Shown: positions 55,628 to 62,899 of the stretch, piece by piece
How the letters are laid out: every line of letters begins with the position of its first letter
Position numbering within the stretch: the stretch's first letter is position 1
Source of the DNA: Aquiflexum lacus
GTDB lineage: Bacteria; Bacteroidota; Bacteroidia; Cytophagales; Cyclobacteriaceae
Reading direction: 5' to 3'
NCBI RefSeq assembly: GCF_015476655.1
Contig: NZ_JABFHF010000015.1
Coordinates: 1 to 64,000, forward strand
Length of the DNA: 64,000 bases
Made by a program: the position numbers and the translations under genes
Notes under the pieces: generated by a model
The model's input: only the letters and a program-made list of their open reading frames with translations
Databases searched by the model: none
What the model was told of the DNA's origin: nothing

Positions 55628-57058
55628 ATGAAAACAAACTTCTTGAGGCTAACAGCCTTATTTATAATTTTAATCATATCGAATTCCTGCCAAGAAGAAA
55701 TCTTGGATTCTCAAACCACTGAAATGGAACAGGAAATTGAGTCTTTAAGTGATGCCTTAACAGGAATCAATGCAAACGCTAGGTTACTTGATGTTTGTCC
55801 TACAGTTGATGAGGACAGATTTATATCCTTAAGCCACCTACATAATCAAGCCAGAATTACAACAAAAGGAGTTACAAATTTTGCGGATCAGTTATATACA
55901 GCATCGGGTGGTTCAATCGTGAATGCTGGACCATTGAGATTTACTTCTTCAGGGGACAAAGTGGAAATTGGTGGTGGAGAGGGTTTTGGAGTAACAACCC
56001 CAACTATTGATTTTAATACTTCTAAAAAGAAATTCATTAATAACAATGAAACTTTGGTCATTCAAACTGTTGGTACTACAGATCAAATAATTAAAGCAAG
56101 CCTTACCTTTAGAGGAACAGGGGATCCGGATGATTTGGTAGTGGTAAAAGCTTCTAGAGGTAATAAATGTCTTGGTGAAACCATTGTGGATCTTTCTTCA
56201 TCCAATTCTGTCGAGCTTTGTTTTTCAGAGTCTTTTACCAAACTTGAAATCACGGCAGGACCGAATACAAATGGAGTTCAATTGGCTCAAGGAACCAAGT
56301 TTTTTGTTGGAGCCTTCGCAATCAATGAATATCAACTTTGTAGTGATGAAATTTCTTGGGTTCAAGGTGCTTTGAATAGGCAAAACCAGAATTTCCCAGG
56401 CGAAACAGTTTCTACCGAAGTTTGTTGGCATATTGAGTATAAAAATAATGACTGCAACAATTCGGGAAGTGTAAATAGGTATTATTTGAGAAGAAAAGAT
56501 ACTGGTGAAGTATTAGCAGGAGTTGCTGGCAATAATCAATTAAGAGAACCCAATAGAATTTTCGCATATCAAAAAGGCGGGAATAATACTGCTTGGGGAC
56601 TGAATGTTCCTTTTGTTTTATTAAGAAAATACCATGCAGGAAATTATAGGCCGGCTATTGCTACACCGAATTTTACTTTTGGTTATCCTAATAAATTGAA
56701 TCAATTTACTTTCATAAGTCCTACCAATGGAGTGTCCACTTGGACAGACTCTGAGACAGGAGATATTTGGGAAGCGAGGCAAGGTGATAAAAATGGTGGA
56801 AATTTGGCAAGAGTATATATTTATAAAAACGGCAGTCAAGTTCAAAGAACAAATGGTGCTGGAGAAAATGGTTCATTGCAAGGTTTTGCAGTTTTAACCG
56901 TTAGGACGGCGATAGTAGACAATTCAGGGAAAATTGAAAATGTTTATGACAAAGTGGCATTTGCTTTGATCCAGCATTACAATAAAGGTTTAACTCTTCA
57001 AACAAGGATTGGTGATGGTTGGTATATGGCACCCATTCAGCAACAGATTGTGTTTTAA
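55628..57058 (+). CDS. Large lipoprotein of unknown family
   Basis: 476 aa. Leader MKTNFLRLTALFIILIISNS ends in a lipobox Cys at 21. After an acidic linker (TTEMEQEIESLSDALTG) comes NARLLDVCPTVDE, which recalls the motifs behind the leaders of the two preceding lipoproteins. Residues about 60-235 look like a beta-sandwich. A second domain from about 245 to the end has many Asn, Gly and aromatic residues (WTDSETGDIWEARQGDKNGG). I do not recognise a family. It may bind a surface ligand. It is the last gene before a bidirectional terminator. Confidence 0.65.
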   Translation: MKTNFLRLTALFIILIISNSCQEEILDSQTTEMEQEIESLSDALTGINANARLLDVCPTVDEDRFISLSHLHNQARITTKGVTNFADQLYTASGGSIVNAGPLRFTSSGDKVEIGGGEGFGVTTPTIDFNTSKKKFINNNETLVIQTVGTTDQIIKASLTFRGTGDPDDLVVVKASRGNKCLGETIVDLSSSNSVELCFSESFTKLEITAGPNTNGVQLAQGTKFFVGAFAINEYQLCSDEISWVQGALNRQNQNFPGETVSTEVCWHIEYKNNDCNNSGSVNRYYLRRKDTGEVLAGVAGNNQLREPNRIFAYQKGGNNTAWGLNVPFVLLRKYHAGNYRPAIATPNFTFGYPNKLNQFTFISPTNGVSTWTDSETGDIWEARQGDKNGGNLARVYIYKNGSQVQRTNGAGENGSLQGFAVLTVRTAIVDNSGKIENVYDKVAFALIQHYNKGLTLQTRIGDGWYMAPIQQQIVF

Positions 57059-57063
57059 AAAAT

Positions 57064-57095
57064 AAAAACCGGGCTTTAAGCCCGGTTTTTATTTT
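57064..57095. terminator. Bidirectional terminator
   Basis: AAAAACCGGGCTT pairs perfectly with AAGCCCGGTTTTT with a two-base loop. It sits between the convergent lipoprotein and MBL genes and fits both strands. Confidence 0.9.
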
Positions 57096-57994
57096 TATAT
57101 CCTTCCTTGACTTTTCAGCTTCCAATACCTATACAATCCGGCCACTGACATCCAGCTTGGATTGGCATATTCGTAGACTTTGATCAATGCATCATCACAG
57201 CCCTCCCGGGTCAAGTGAACTTTGGTGTATTCCATAAAAAGGGGGATGACTTCTTTTTGCTCTCTGTTTGCATCGAAATGGGGTTTGATCCATTTACTCC
57301 AATCGTGCAGCATGTAGCAAAGATTGTCCAAGTGCTCGTTGACATTATTGATAATTCCAAAATGCGTCAAAAAAAGGCATTCCGGTTTTTCTGCTTTCAG
57401 AATAGCCAATGAAACTTCCCAATCCCCGATGTTGATATCAGGTGGTGGGCAAGGGGGTACAGCAGGACCACCATTGATTTTAACACCGGCCACATCACCA
57501 GTGAAAATCACATTTCCCATTTTCCATGCAATGTGGTGGGTGGCATGACCGGGAGTATGTAAAGCTTTGAATTTGATATTTCCAAACTCCAATTCCTCCT
57601 CGTGTTGGACTTCAATGATCTGATCTGCAGGAATAGGTTTCATTTCTCCCCAAAGCCTTTCCATTTCGTTACCATAAATCTGCTTAGCAGAGTTCCATAG
57701 CTTTTCCGGTGAAGCTAAATGTGGAGCCCCAACTGGATGAACATATATTTTTGCCCCTGTTTCGGCAAGTTTCCAAGCCGCACCCGCATGGTCAAAATGT
57801 ATATGCGTAAGAAGAATATGCTTTATTTCCTCCAATTGATATCCATTCCTTTCTACCCCCTCTTTCAATTGCTCAAAGGTGCTTTCCGGGCCGGTTTCGA
57901 CCAACACAGGGCCATGAGAAGTTTCCACCAAAAAACTCGCAATGGCTTCATTGGTATCCAAAAATTTAAGGTCAATAATTGCAATGTTCTCCAT
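57095..57994 (-). CDS. MBL-fold metallo-hydrolase
   Basis: 299 aa. Metal-binding motif THIHFDHAG (H64, H66, D68, H69) with further ligands in HTPGHATHH, FTGDVAG and LTHFG. The C-terminal 90 residues are helical. This layout resembles glyoxalase II-like and thiol-dependent hydrolases of Bacteroidota. The substrate is unknown. No leader, so cytoplasmic. Its start codon and the stop of the SRAP gene share one base, indicating coupled translation. Confidence 0.87.
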   Translation of the reverse strand: MENIAIIDLKFLDTNEAIASFLVETSHGPVLVETGPESTFEQLKEGVERNGYQLEEIKHILLTHIHFDHAGAAWKLAETGAKIYVHPVGAPHLASPEKLWNSAKQIYGNEMERLWGEMKPIPADQIIEVQHEEELEFGNIKFKALHTPGHATHHIAWKMGNVIFTGDVAGVKINGGPAVPPCPPPDINIGDWEVSLAILKAEKPECLFLTHFGIINNVNEHLDNLCYMLHDWSKWIKPHFDANREQKEVIPLFMEYTKVHLTREGCDDALIKVYEYANPSWMSVAGLYRYWKLKSQGRI

Positions 57995-58692
57995 TATCCG
58001 AATAAAGTATAATTTCCAAATTGATCCATGGGAGATGTTTTTCTGATGATTGCAGGACTATCATTCCCCACGCTATTAACCAACGGGGAAACTGTATAAC
58101 TGATCATTTCATTGGCAGAATAAGTTTCTAATAACTTGATAAGATCTTCTTCTTTGCTGTATTTGTCAAGCCATTTTTTTTCATCATCCCGTTTTAAAAT
58201 GACAGGCATTCTATCGTGGATTTCAGATACTAAGCTATTGGGAGATGTGGTCAGTATCAGGAAAGTATGCTTATTTTCTCCCTTTTCATTTTCATATTCT
58301 TCCCATATCCCTGCAAAAGCAAAGGGTTCCTCGTTGGCAAGTGTGAAACGGTAAGGTGTTTTGGTTTTTTTACCTATTTTTTTCCATTCGAAAAATCCAT
58401 CTGCTGGAATCAAACATCTTCTTTTTTGGAAAGAAGTCTTGAAGGAGATTTTTTCATTGACACTTTCCGCTTTGGCATTGATGAATTTTTGGGAAACGGG
58501 TTTATTCTTTGCAAAATCAGGTGTAATTCCCCAATAGAAATAAGAGAAACCCTTTGGGCTGTCTGATGTAATCACAGGGACCAATTGCGTTGGTGCGATG
58601 TTGTATCTTGGTTTGAAGTCCGAAAGCATTTCTGCCTGAAATCTTTCTTCCAGTTCAATTTTACTTTTACTTAATGAATATCTTCCGCACAT
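57994..58692 (-). CDS. SOS-response-associated peptidase (YedK/HMCES family)
   Basis: 232 aa starting MCGRYSLS. After Met removal C2 becomes the reactive N-terminal Cys that links to abasic sites in single-stranded DNA. The other active-site residues are visible: N72 (INAKAES), E102 (GFFEWKK) and H159 (EIHDRMPVIL). Length is normal. It protects abasic single-stranded DNA. The gene overlaps the MBL gene by one base and follows the YheT gene. Confidence 0.92.
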   Translation of the reverse strand: MCGRYSLSKSKIELEERFQAEMLSDFKPRYNIAPTQLVPVITSDSPKGFSYFYWGITPDFAKNKPVSQKFINAKAESVNEKISFKTSFQKRRCLIPADGFFEWKKIGKKTKTPYRFTLANEEPFAFAGIWEEYENEKGENKHTFLILTTSPNSLVSEIHDRMPVILKRDDEKKWLDKYSKEEDLIKLLETYSANEMISYTVSPLVNSVGNDSPAIIRKTSPMDQFGNYTLFG

Positions 58693-58718
58693 GGGATGAA
58701 TTATGGTTTTTTTGAAAA

Positions 58719-59678
58719 TTACAGATCTCCGGTGATAAATTCAAATGCTCTTTTTTCAGACCAATAGATATCTTCCCTTTTTCTTGGACTGAATCCAACA
58801 TGTCCGCCGTATTTTGGAAATTCCATCCAGACATCATCCAGTTTGCGAGCAAATTTAACAGGGAAACACTTATCACTTAAAAAAGGGTCGTTTTGGGCAT
58901 TTAGAACTAAGGCAGGAACATTGATGCCTTCAAGGAAATACAGAGAAGAATTTTGCTCGTAATAATCATGTGCATCTTCAAATCCATGCAAGGGACCGGT
59001 AAAGTGGTCATCAAAATCCTGTAAAGTCTTTATTTTGCGTAAAGTCCCGACCGGAATTTCATCAGGAAAAAAGACTGCTTTTTTGGCGACTTTTTCTTTT
59101 AATGTTTTGAGAAAGCGTTTGGCATAAAGAATGTTTTCCCCTTTCGATATCTGAATAGAAGAACTTTCCAAATGGAGAGGAACCGAGATGGCTACTCCTT
59201 TTCGGATTTTGGGATTTCTTTCTCTTTTTTCACCAAGATATTTCAATGTCAGGTTTCCTCCGAGACTGAACCCTATCAAATAGATGGAGTCGTAATTATT
59301 TGCGGCATGGTGAACAACGAAATCAAGATCATAAGTAGCTCCAGAATGGTAAAAAATGGGCTTTCTATTGATTTCTTCCGAGCATCCTCTGAAGTTCCAA
59401 TTGAGCACATCAAAACCATTGACGTAAAATTGTCGGGCCATACCGGACATGTAAGGACGTTGGCTATTCCCCTCCAATCCATGGCTGATGATCACAAGAT
59501 TTTTGGATCCCTGCCTTAGCCAGTCCAGGTCCAAAAAGTCACCATCAGGTGTGTTAACCCTTTCTCTTTCAAATGGTAGGGTAAAAGGATTTCTAAAAAG
59601 ACTGGGAACAATTGTTTGCAAATGGCCATTAAAAAGCCATTTTGGGTAATCGTAATCAGTTTTTTTTATCAAAGGCAT
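58719..59678 (-). CDS. YheT-family alpha/beta hydrolase
   Basis: 319 aa. The fold starts with YPKWLFNGHLQTIVPSLFR, typical of YheT. Further marks are the oxyanion region ISHGLEGNSQRPY, nucleophile S138 in IGFSLGGN, the acid Asp in NAQNDPF and the catalytic His in YGGHVGF. Probably an esterase on small acyl or lipid-like substrates; the physiological substrate is unknown. It is first of the three-gene minus-strand run with the SRAP and MBL genes. It is divergent from the E2 gene with about 120 bp between starts. Confidence 0.9.
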   Translation of the reverse strand: MPLIKKTDYDYPKWLFNGHLQTIVPSLFRNPFTLPFERERVNTPDGDFLDLDWLRQGSKNLVIISHGLEGNSQRPYMSGMARQFYVNGFDVLNWNFRGCSEEINRKPIFYHSGATYDLDFVVHHAANNYDSIYLIGFSLGGNLTLKYLGEKRERNPKIRKGVAISVPLHLESSSIQISKGENILYAKRFLKTLKEKVAKKAVFFPDEIPVGTLRKIKTLQDFDDHFTGPLHGFEDAHDYYEQNSSLYFLEGINVPALVLNAQNDPFLSDKCFPVKFARKLDDVWMEFPKYGGHVGFSPRKREDIYWSEKRAFEFITGDL

Positions 59679-59734
59679 TTTAATACAAAAAGGGACTTTA
59701 GGAATTTTACAATCCTGAAATTACTACTATTAAA

Positions 59735-59766
59735 TTTGAATAAAGATATTTTAAGAACTATTTTTG
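59735..59766 (+). promoter_or_regulatory. Candidate promoter of the pyruvate dehydrogenase E2 gene
   Basis: TTTG at 59735-59738 and TATTTTTG at 59759-59766, 20 bases apart, fit the Bacteroidota -33 and -7 elements. Transcript start would be about 28 bases before the ATG. A second TAAATTTG overlaps the -33 part. Confidence 0.55.
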
Positions 59767-59800
59767 ACCTGCTTAAATTTTGAATAGGATATAAAAGCTT

Positions 59801-61501
59801 ATGGCCGAAATAATACGAATGCCCAAAATGAGCGATACCATGGAAGAAGGGGTTATCGCAGCGTGGTTGAAGAAAGTTGGTGATGCAGTCAAACCAGGAG
59901 ACATTCTAGCCGAAGTGGAGACCGATAAGGCTACCATGGAATTGGAATCTTATGAGGAAGGAACTCTACTGCACATTGGCGTTGAAGAGAAAGGCGCTGT
60001 ACCTGTGAATGGGGTGATTGCTATTATTGGAGAAAAAGGTGAAAATATTGATGATTTGCTCAAGGAAATAGAAGGAGGGGGTGCCTCTGCGTCAAAGGAC
60101 AAAGAAGAAGGTAAGAAGGAAGAGAAATCCGAAGATAAGGAGGAACCCAAAAAGGAAGAATCCAAAAAAGAAGAACCTAAAAAGGAAAATCCTACTGTAG
60201 AGGAAGTTGACACATCTGATATCAATGCCACATTGATCACCATGCCCAAAATGAGTGATACCATGGCAGAAGGTACGATAGCTGCATGGTTGAAAAAAGT
60301 AGGTGATGAAATCAAATCAGGTGATATCATTGCAGAAGTGGAGACGGATAAGGCTACCATGGAATTGGAGTCTTATGAAGATGGTACTTTGCTCTACATC
60401 GGTGTAGAAGAAGGTGACTCTGTGGAAATCGATGGAGTGATTGCCATTATTGGTGAAAAAGGTGCTGATTATGAGAAATTATTAAAAGCCCAAAAATCAA
60501 AAGGAAGTAAATCTGAAGCCCCTCAGCAAGAGGTGAAAAAGGAAGATAAGGAAGACGCTAAAGAAGAAAGTAAAACTGAGGAATCTGAGGCACCTGAAAA
60601 AACAGCTTCTACTTCTTCTGAAAACGGAAGGTTAAAAGCTTCTCCTTTGGCCAAAAAAATGGCTGAAGAAAAAGGCTTTGATATTTCCTTGGTAAAAGGT
60701 TCGGGCGAAGGTGGAAGAATTGTGAAACGTGATGTGGAAACTTTTGACCCTGCAAGTGTTAAACCAGCGGCCAAAGAAAGTTCAGCAGCACCAGCTACAT
60801 CTGCGCCTGCTCTTGGACAGGAATCCTACAAGGAGGAAAAAGTGTCCCAAATGCGTAAGGTGATTGCCAAAAGGCTTGCTGAAAGTAAGTTTCAGGCGCC
60901 GCACTTCTACTTGACCATGGAGATCAACATGGACAAAGCTATCGAGGCCAGAAACAGCATGAACGAGATTTCCCCTGTAAAAATCTCCTTCAATGACATG
61001 GTGATCAAAGCATCTGCAGCGGCACTTCGTCAAAATCCTAAGGTAAATTCATCCTGGTTGGGAGATAAAATCAGATACAATGAGCATATCCATATAGGAA
61101 TGGCAGTGGCAGTAGAGGAGGGTCTTTTGGTTCCTGTTATCCGCTTTGCTGACAGCAAGTCTTTGTCCCAGATTTCCAATGAAGCCAAAACTTTGGGTGG
61201 AAAAGCCAAAAACAAGGAATTGCAACCAAAGGATTGGGAAGGAAATACCTTTACCATTTCTAATTTGGGAATGTTTGGCATCGAGGAATTCACAGCTATT
61301 ATCAATCCGCCTGATGCCTGTATATTGGCAGTAGGAGGGATTAAGGAGACGGTCATTGTGAAAAACGGTCAGATGCAGATAGGGAATGTCATGAAAGTAA
61401 CCATGTCATGTGACCACAGAGTGGTAGATGGCGCAGTAGGTTCAGCCTTCCTAAAGACCCTCAAAGGTTTATTGGAAGATCCGGTCAGAATCTTGATCTG
61501 A
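59801..61501 (+). CDS. Pyruvate dehydrogenase complex E2, dihydrolipoamide acetyltransferase
   Basis: 566 aa. Two lipoyl domains with lipoylated Lys at 43 and 184 (both in ETDKATMELESYE), at about 1-80 and 143-220. These are joined by Lys/Glu-rich flexible linkers. A peripheral E1/E3-binding domain lies at about 277-315 (KASPLAKKMAEEKGFDISLV). The catalytic acetyltransferase domain runs from about 345, with DHRVVDG (H539, D543) at the active site. Moves acetyl groups to CoA in the cytoplasm. No E1 or E3 gene is adjacent, so the complex is encoded at more than one locus. Two lipoyl domains of this kind fit pyruvate dehydrogenase better than 2-oxoglutarate dehydrogenase. Confidence 0.95.
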   Translation: MAEIIRMPKMSDTMEEGVIAAWLKKVGDAVKPGDILAEVETDKATMELESYEEGTLLHIGVEEKGAVPVNGVIAIIGEKGENIDDLLKEIEGGGASASKDKEEGKKEEKSEDKEEPKKEESKKEEPKKENPTVEEVDTSDINATLITMPKMSDTMAEGTIAAWLKKVGDEIKSGDIIAEVETDKATMELESYEDGTLLYIGVEEGDSVEIDGVIAIIGEKGADYEKLLKAQKSKGSKSEAPQQEVKKEDKEDAKEESKTEESEAPEKTASTSSENGRLKASPLAKKMAEEKGFDISLVKGSGEGGRIVKRDVETFDPASVKPAAKESSAAPATSAPALGQESYKEEKVSQMRKVIAKRLAESKFQAPHFYLTMEINMDKAIEARNSMNEISPVKISFNDMVIKASAAALRQNPKVNSSWLGDKIRYNEHIHIGMAVAVEEGLLVPVIRFADSKSLSQISNEAKTLGGKAKNKELQPKDWEGNTFTISNLGMFGIEEFTAIINPPDACILAVGGIKETVIVKNGQMQIGNVMKVTMSCDHRVVDGAVGSAFLKTLKGLLEDPVRILI

Positions 61502-61520
61502 TCCTGAAAAATAAAATATG

Positions 61521-61553
61521 CCAAAAAGTCCTGTTTATTCAGGACTTTTTGGT
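61521..61553 (+). terminator. Terminator after the E2 gene
   Basis: CCAAAAAGTCCTG pairs perfectly with CAGGACTTTTTGG around TTTATT, followed by a short T-containing run. Confidence 0.85.
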
Positions 61554-61585
61554 TTTGTATGGTTATTGAAAGAAAATTATTTCTT

Positions 61586-61660
61586 GAAATATAGTAGAAA
61601 TATACTTCGTGAAATAAAATAGAAATATGCTTCGCGAGAGATGGTGGAAATAAGTTTCGC
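61586..61660. repeat. Three tandem 25-bp units
   Basis: Units at 61586-61610, 61611-61635 and 61636-61660, each of the type GAAATAxAxTAGAAATATxCTTCGx. The first two agree at about 21 of 25 positions; the third is more diverged. Related sequence returns in inverted orientation at about 61740-61778. Confidence 0.7.
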
Positions 61661-61734
61661 TAAACATTTCGCAAAAGATAGCAATGAATCTGGTTGTTGG
61701 TTGAAAATTCAAATGCCAGTTTAATATCTCTACT

Positions 61735-61778
61735 TATATCTATTTTATTTCGCCGTAGGCATATTTCAATTTATTTCA
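61735..61778. repeat. Inverted copies of the 25-bp unit
   Basis: TCTATTTTATTTC followed by GCCGTAGGCATATTTCAATT and TATTTC reads as the reverse complement of the tandem units 80 bp upstream, with small changes. The transcript could therefore fold into a long imperfect hairpin. Confidence 0.55.
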
Positions 61779-61785
61779 TCTAATA

Positions 61786-61838
61786 TCTCAAATCTCACGC
61801 CTGCCTGCTGATAGGGAGGTCTTATGTCTCAAATCTCA
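61786..61838. repeat. Palindromic repeat flanked by direct repeats
   Basis: CCTGCCT at 61800-61806 and AGGGAGG at 61813-61819 form a stem with one mismatch. The direct repeat TCTCAAATCTCA stands on both sides (61786-61797, 61827-61838). The same palindrome type lies inside the Fic gene at 63534-63554. It ends 15 bases before the hslV ATG. Confidence 0.6.
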
Positions 61839-61852
61839 TGTCTTAATTAAAT

Positions 61853-62395
61853 ATGGAAAAAATAAAATCAACTACCGTAGTCGCCATCAAACACAATGGA
61901 GAAGTAGTCATCGGTGCCGATGGACAGGCTACTTTAGGTAACACCATTGCCAAAAGCACGGTCAATAAAATCAGGAAATTGCAGGGCGGAAAAATCGTGA
62001 CAGGTTTCGCGGGTTCTACTGCAGACGCCTTCACCTTACTCGAAAAGTTTGAGGAAAAGATGGGTGCCTATGGCAACAATATGAAAAGGGCAGCGGTGGA
62101 ATTGGCCAAAGAATGGCGAACAGACCGGATGCTGAGCAAATTGGAAGCCATGATGATCGTGGCCGACAGCAATGATATCCTGATCATTTCCGGAACAGGG
62201 GATGTGATCGAACCGGATTTGGAAATTGCTACCATAGGTTCAGGAAGCATGTATGCACAATCAGCCGCAAGGGCATTGAAAAAGTATGCTCCCCAACTAT
62301 CTGCTGAGGAAATGGTAAGGGAAAGTCTGGGTATTGCCGCAGATGTTTGTATTTATACCAACCATAATTTGGTGGTTGAGAAAGTGGAGAAATAG
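61853..62395 (+). CDS. hslV: ATP-dependent protease proteolytic subunit HslV
   Basis: 180 aa. N-terminal threonine hydrolase of the HslUV complex. The short leader MEKIKS is removed to expose Thr7 in STTVVAIKHNGEVVIGADGQ. The proteasome-type fold is complete, including GFAGSTADAFTLLEKFEEKM, ATIGSGSMYAQSAARAL and SLGIAADVCIYTNHNLVVE. Length is normal. The ATPase partner hslU is not in the window. The upstream region is filled with repeats, so its promoter could not be placed. Confidence 0.95.
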   Translation: MEKIKSTTVVAIKHNGEVVIGADGQATLGNTIAKSTVNKIRKLQGGKIVTGFAGSTADAFTLLEKFEEKMGAYGNNMKRAAVELAKEWRTDRMLSKLEAMMIVADSNDILIISGTGDVIEPDLEIATIGSGSMYAQSAARALKKYAPQLSAEEMVRESLGIAADVCIYTNHNLVVEKVEK

Positions 62396-62548
62396 GAGAG
62401 GGATTATTTTATCAGCTTGTCTTCAAGTTAGGTTAGTTTTCTATTTAATTGGCTGGAAGACAGAAGACGAAAGAAACCAAATTTGGAACCTAATGAAATA
62501 GCAGGGTTATATCCTTCTAAATTTTACCATAGGCGAGAATCATCTAAT

Positions 62549-62588
62549 AGACCTTTTAGCAAGCAATTGTTCGGAAGGTCTTTTTTTG
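62549..62588 (+). terminator. Terminator downstream of hslV
   Basis: AGACCTT pairs with AAGGTCT around a 19-base loop, followed by seven T. It lies 150 bp after the hslV stop. The space between holds no gene, and 62455-62480 is a purine-rich GAAGACxGAAGAC-like stretch. Confidence 0.6.
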
Positions 62589-62637
62589 TTCATTCCCCAT
62601 CTATTTATGCAAAATGAAAATATATTACCTTTATCGA

Positions 62638-62826
62638 ATGATATACAGGCCTTTATCTGAATAAATAAGCACGGCATTGAGCCATTACCCCATCATTGGA
62701 TTGACAGGGCCGAGACAATCTGGTAAAACAACTTTGCTAAAAGATATTTTCCCTGATTTTAACTATATCAACTTTGAAAATTTAGACACAAGGGAATTTG
62801 CTCTTCAAAAGCATCTCGTTTTTTAG
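62638..62826 (+). pseudogene. Remnant of a DUF4143-type AAA ATPase gene
   Basis: From the ATG at 62638 the frame reads MIYRPLSE, then a stop (TAA at 62662). It goes on in the same frame with ALSHYPIIGLTGPRQSGKTT, which contains a Walker A motif, and INFENLDTREFAL. These are the first 55 or so residues of the ATPase family with a DUF4143 domain. The match stops at about 62805, where the sequence becomes the inverted start of another gene. The nonsense codon and the loss of more than 300 residues make this a dead fragment. Confidence 0.75.
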
Positions 62827-62899
62827 AACCAATTTTTCCATATTTAATGTCTAATAACTCATCAAAGTTTTTGGCATTTTTGATATTCTCTTTATTCAT
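62768..62899 (-). pseudogene. Truncated HigA-like XRE antitoxin N-terminus
   Basis: 43 codons from the ATG at 62899, which overlaps the Fic TGA (ATGA). The first 33 residues include ELLDIKYGKIGSKKRDAFEE, like the N-terminal region of XRE antitoxins of HigBA type. After about 62803 the frame runs into the inverted ATPase remnant and stops at 62768, before the DNA-binding domain. It is probably non-functional. Confidence 0.6.

Noticed and set aside
59950-60360. 136-aa minus-strand open frame inside the E2 gene
   Set aside because: Ser/Phe-rich sequence is the antisense of the Lys/Glu-rich linkers and lipoyl domains.
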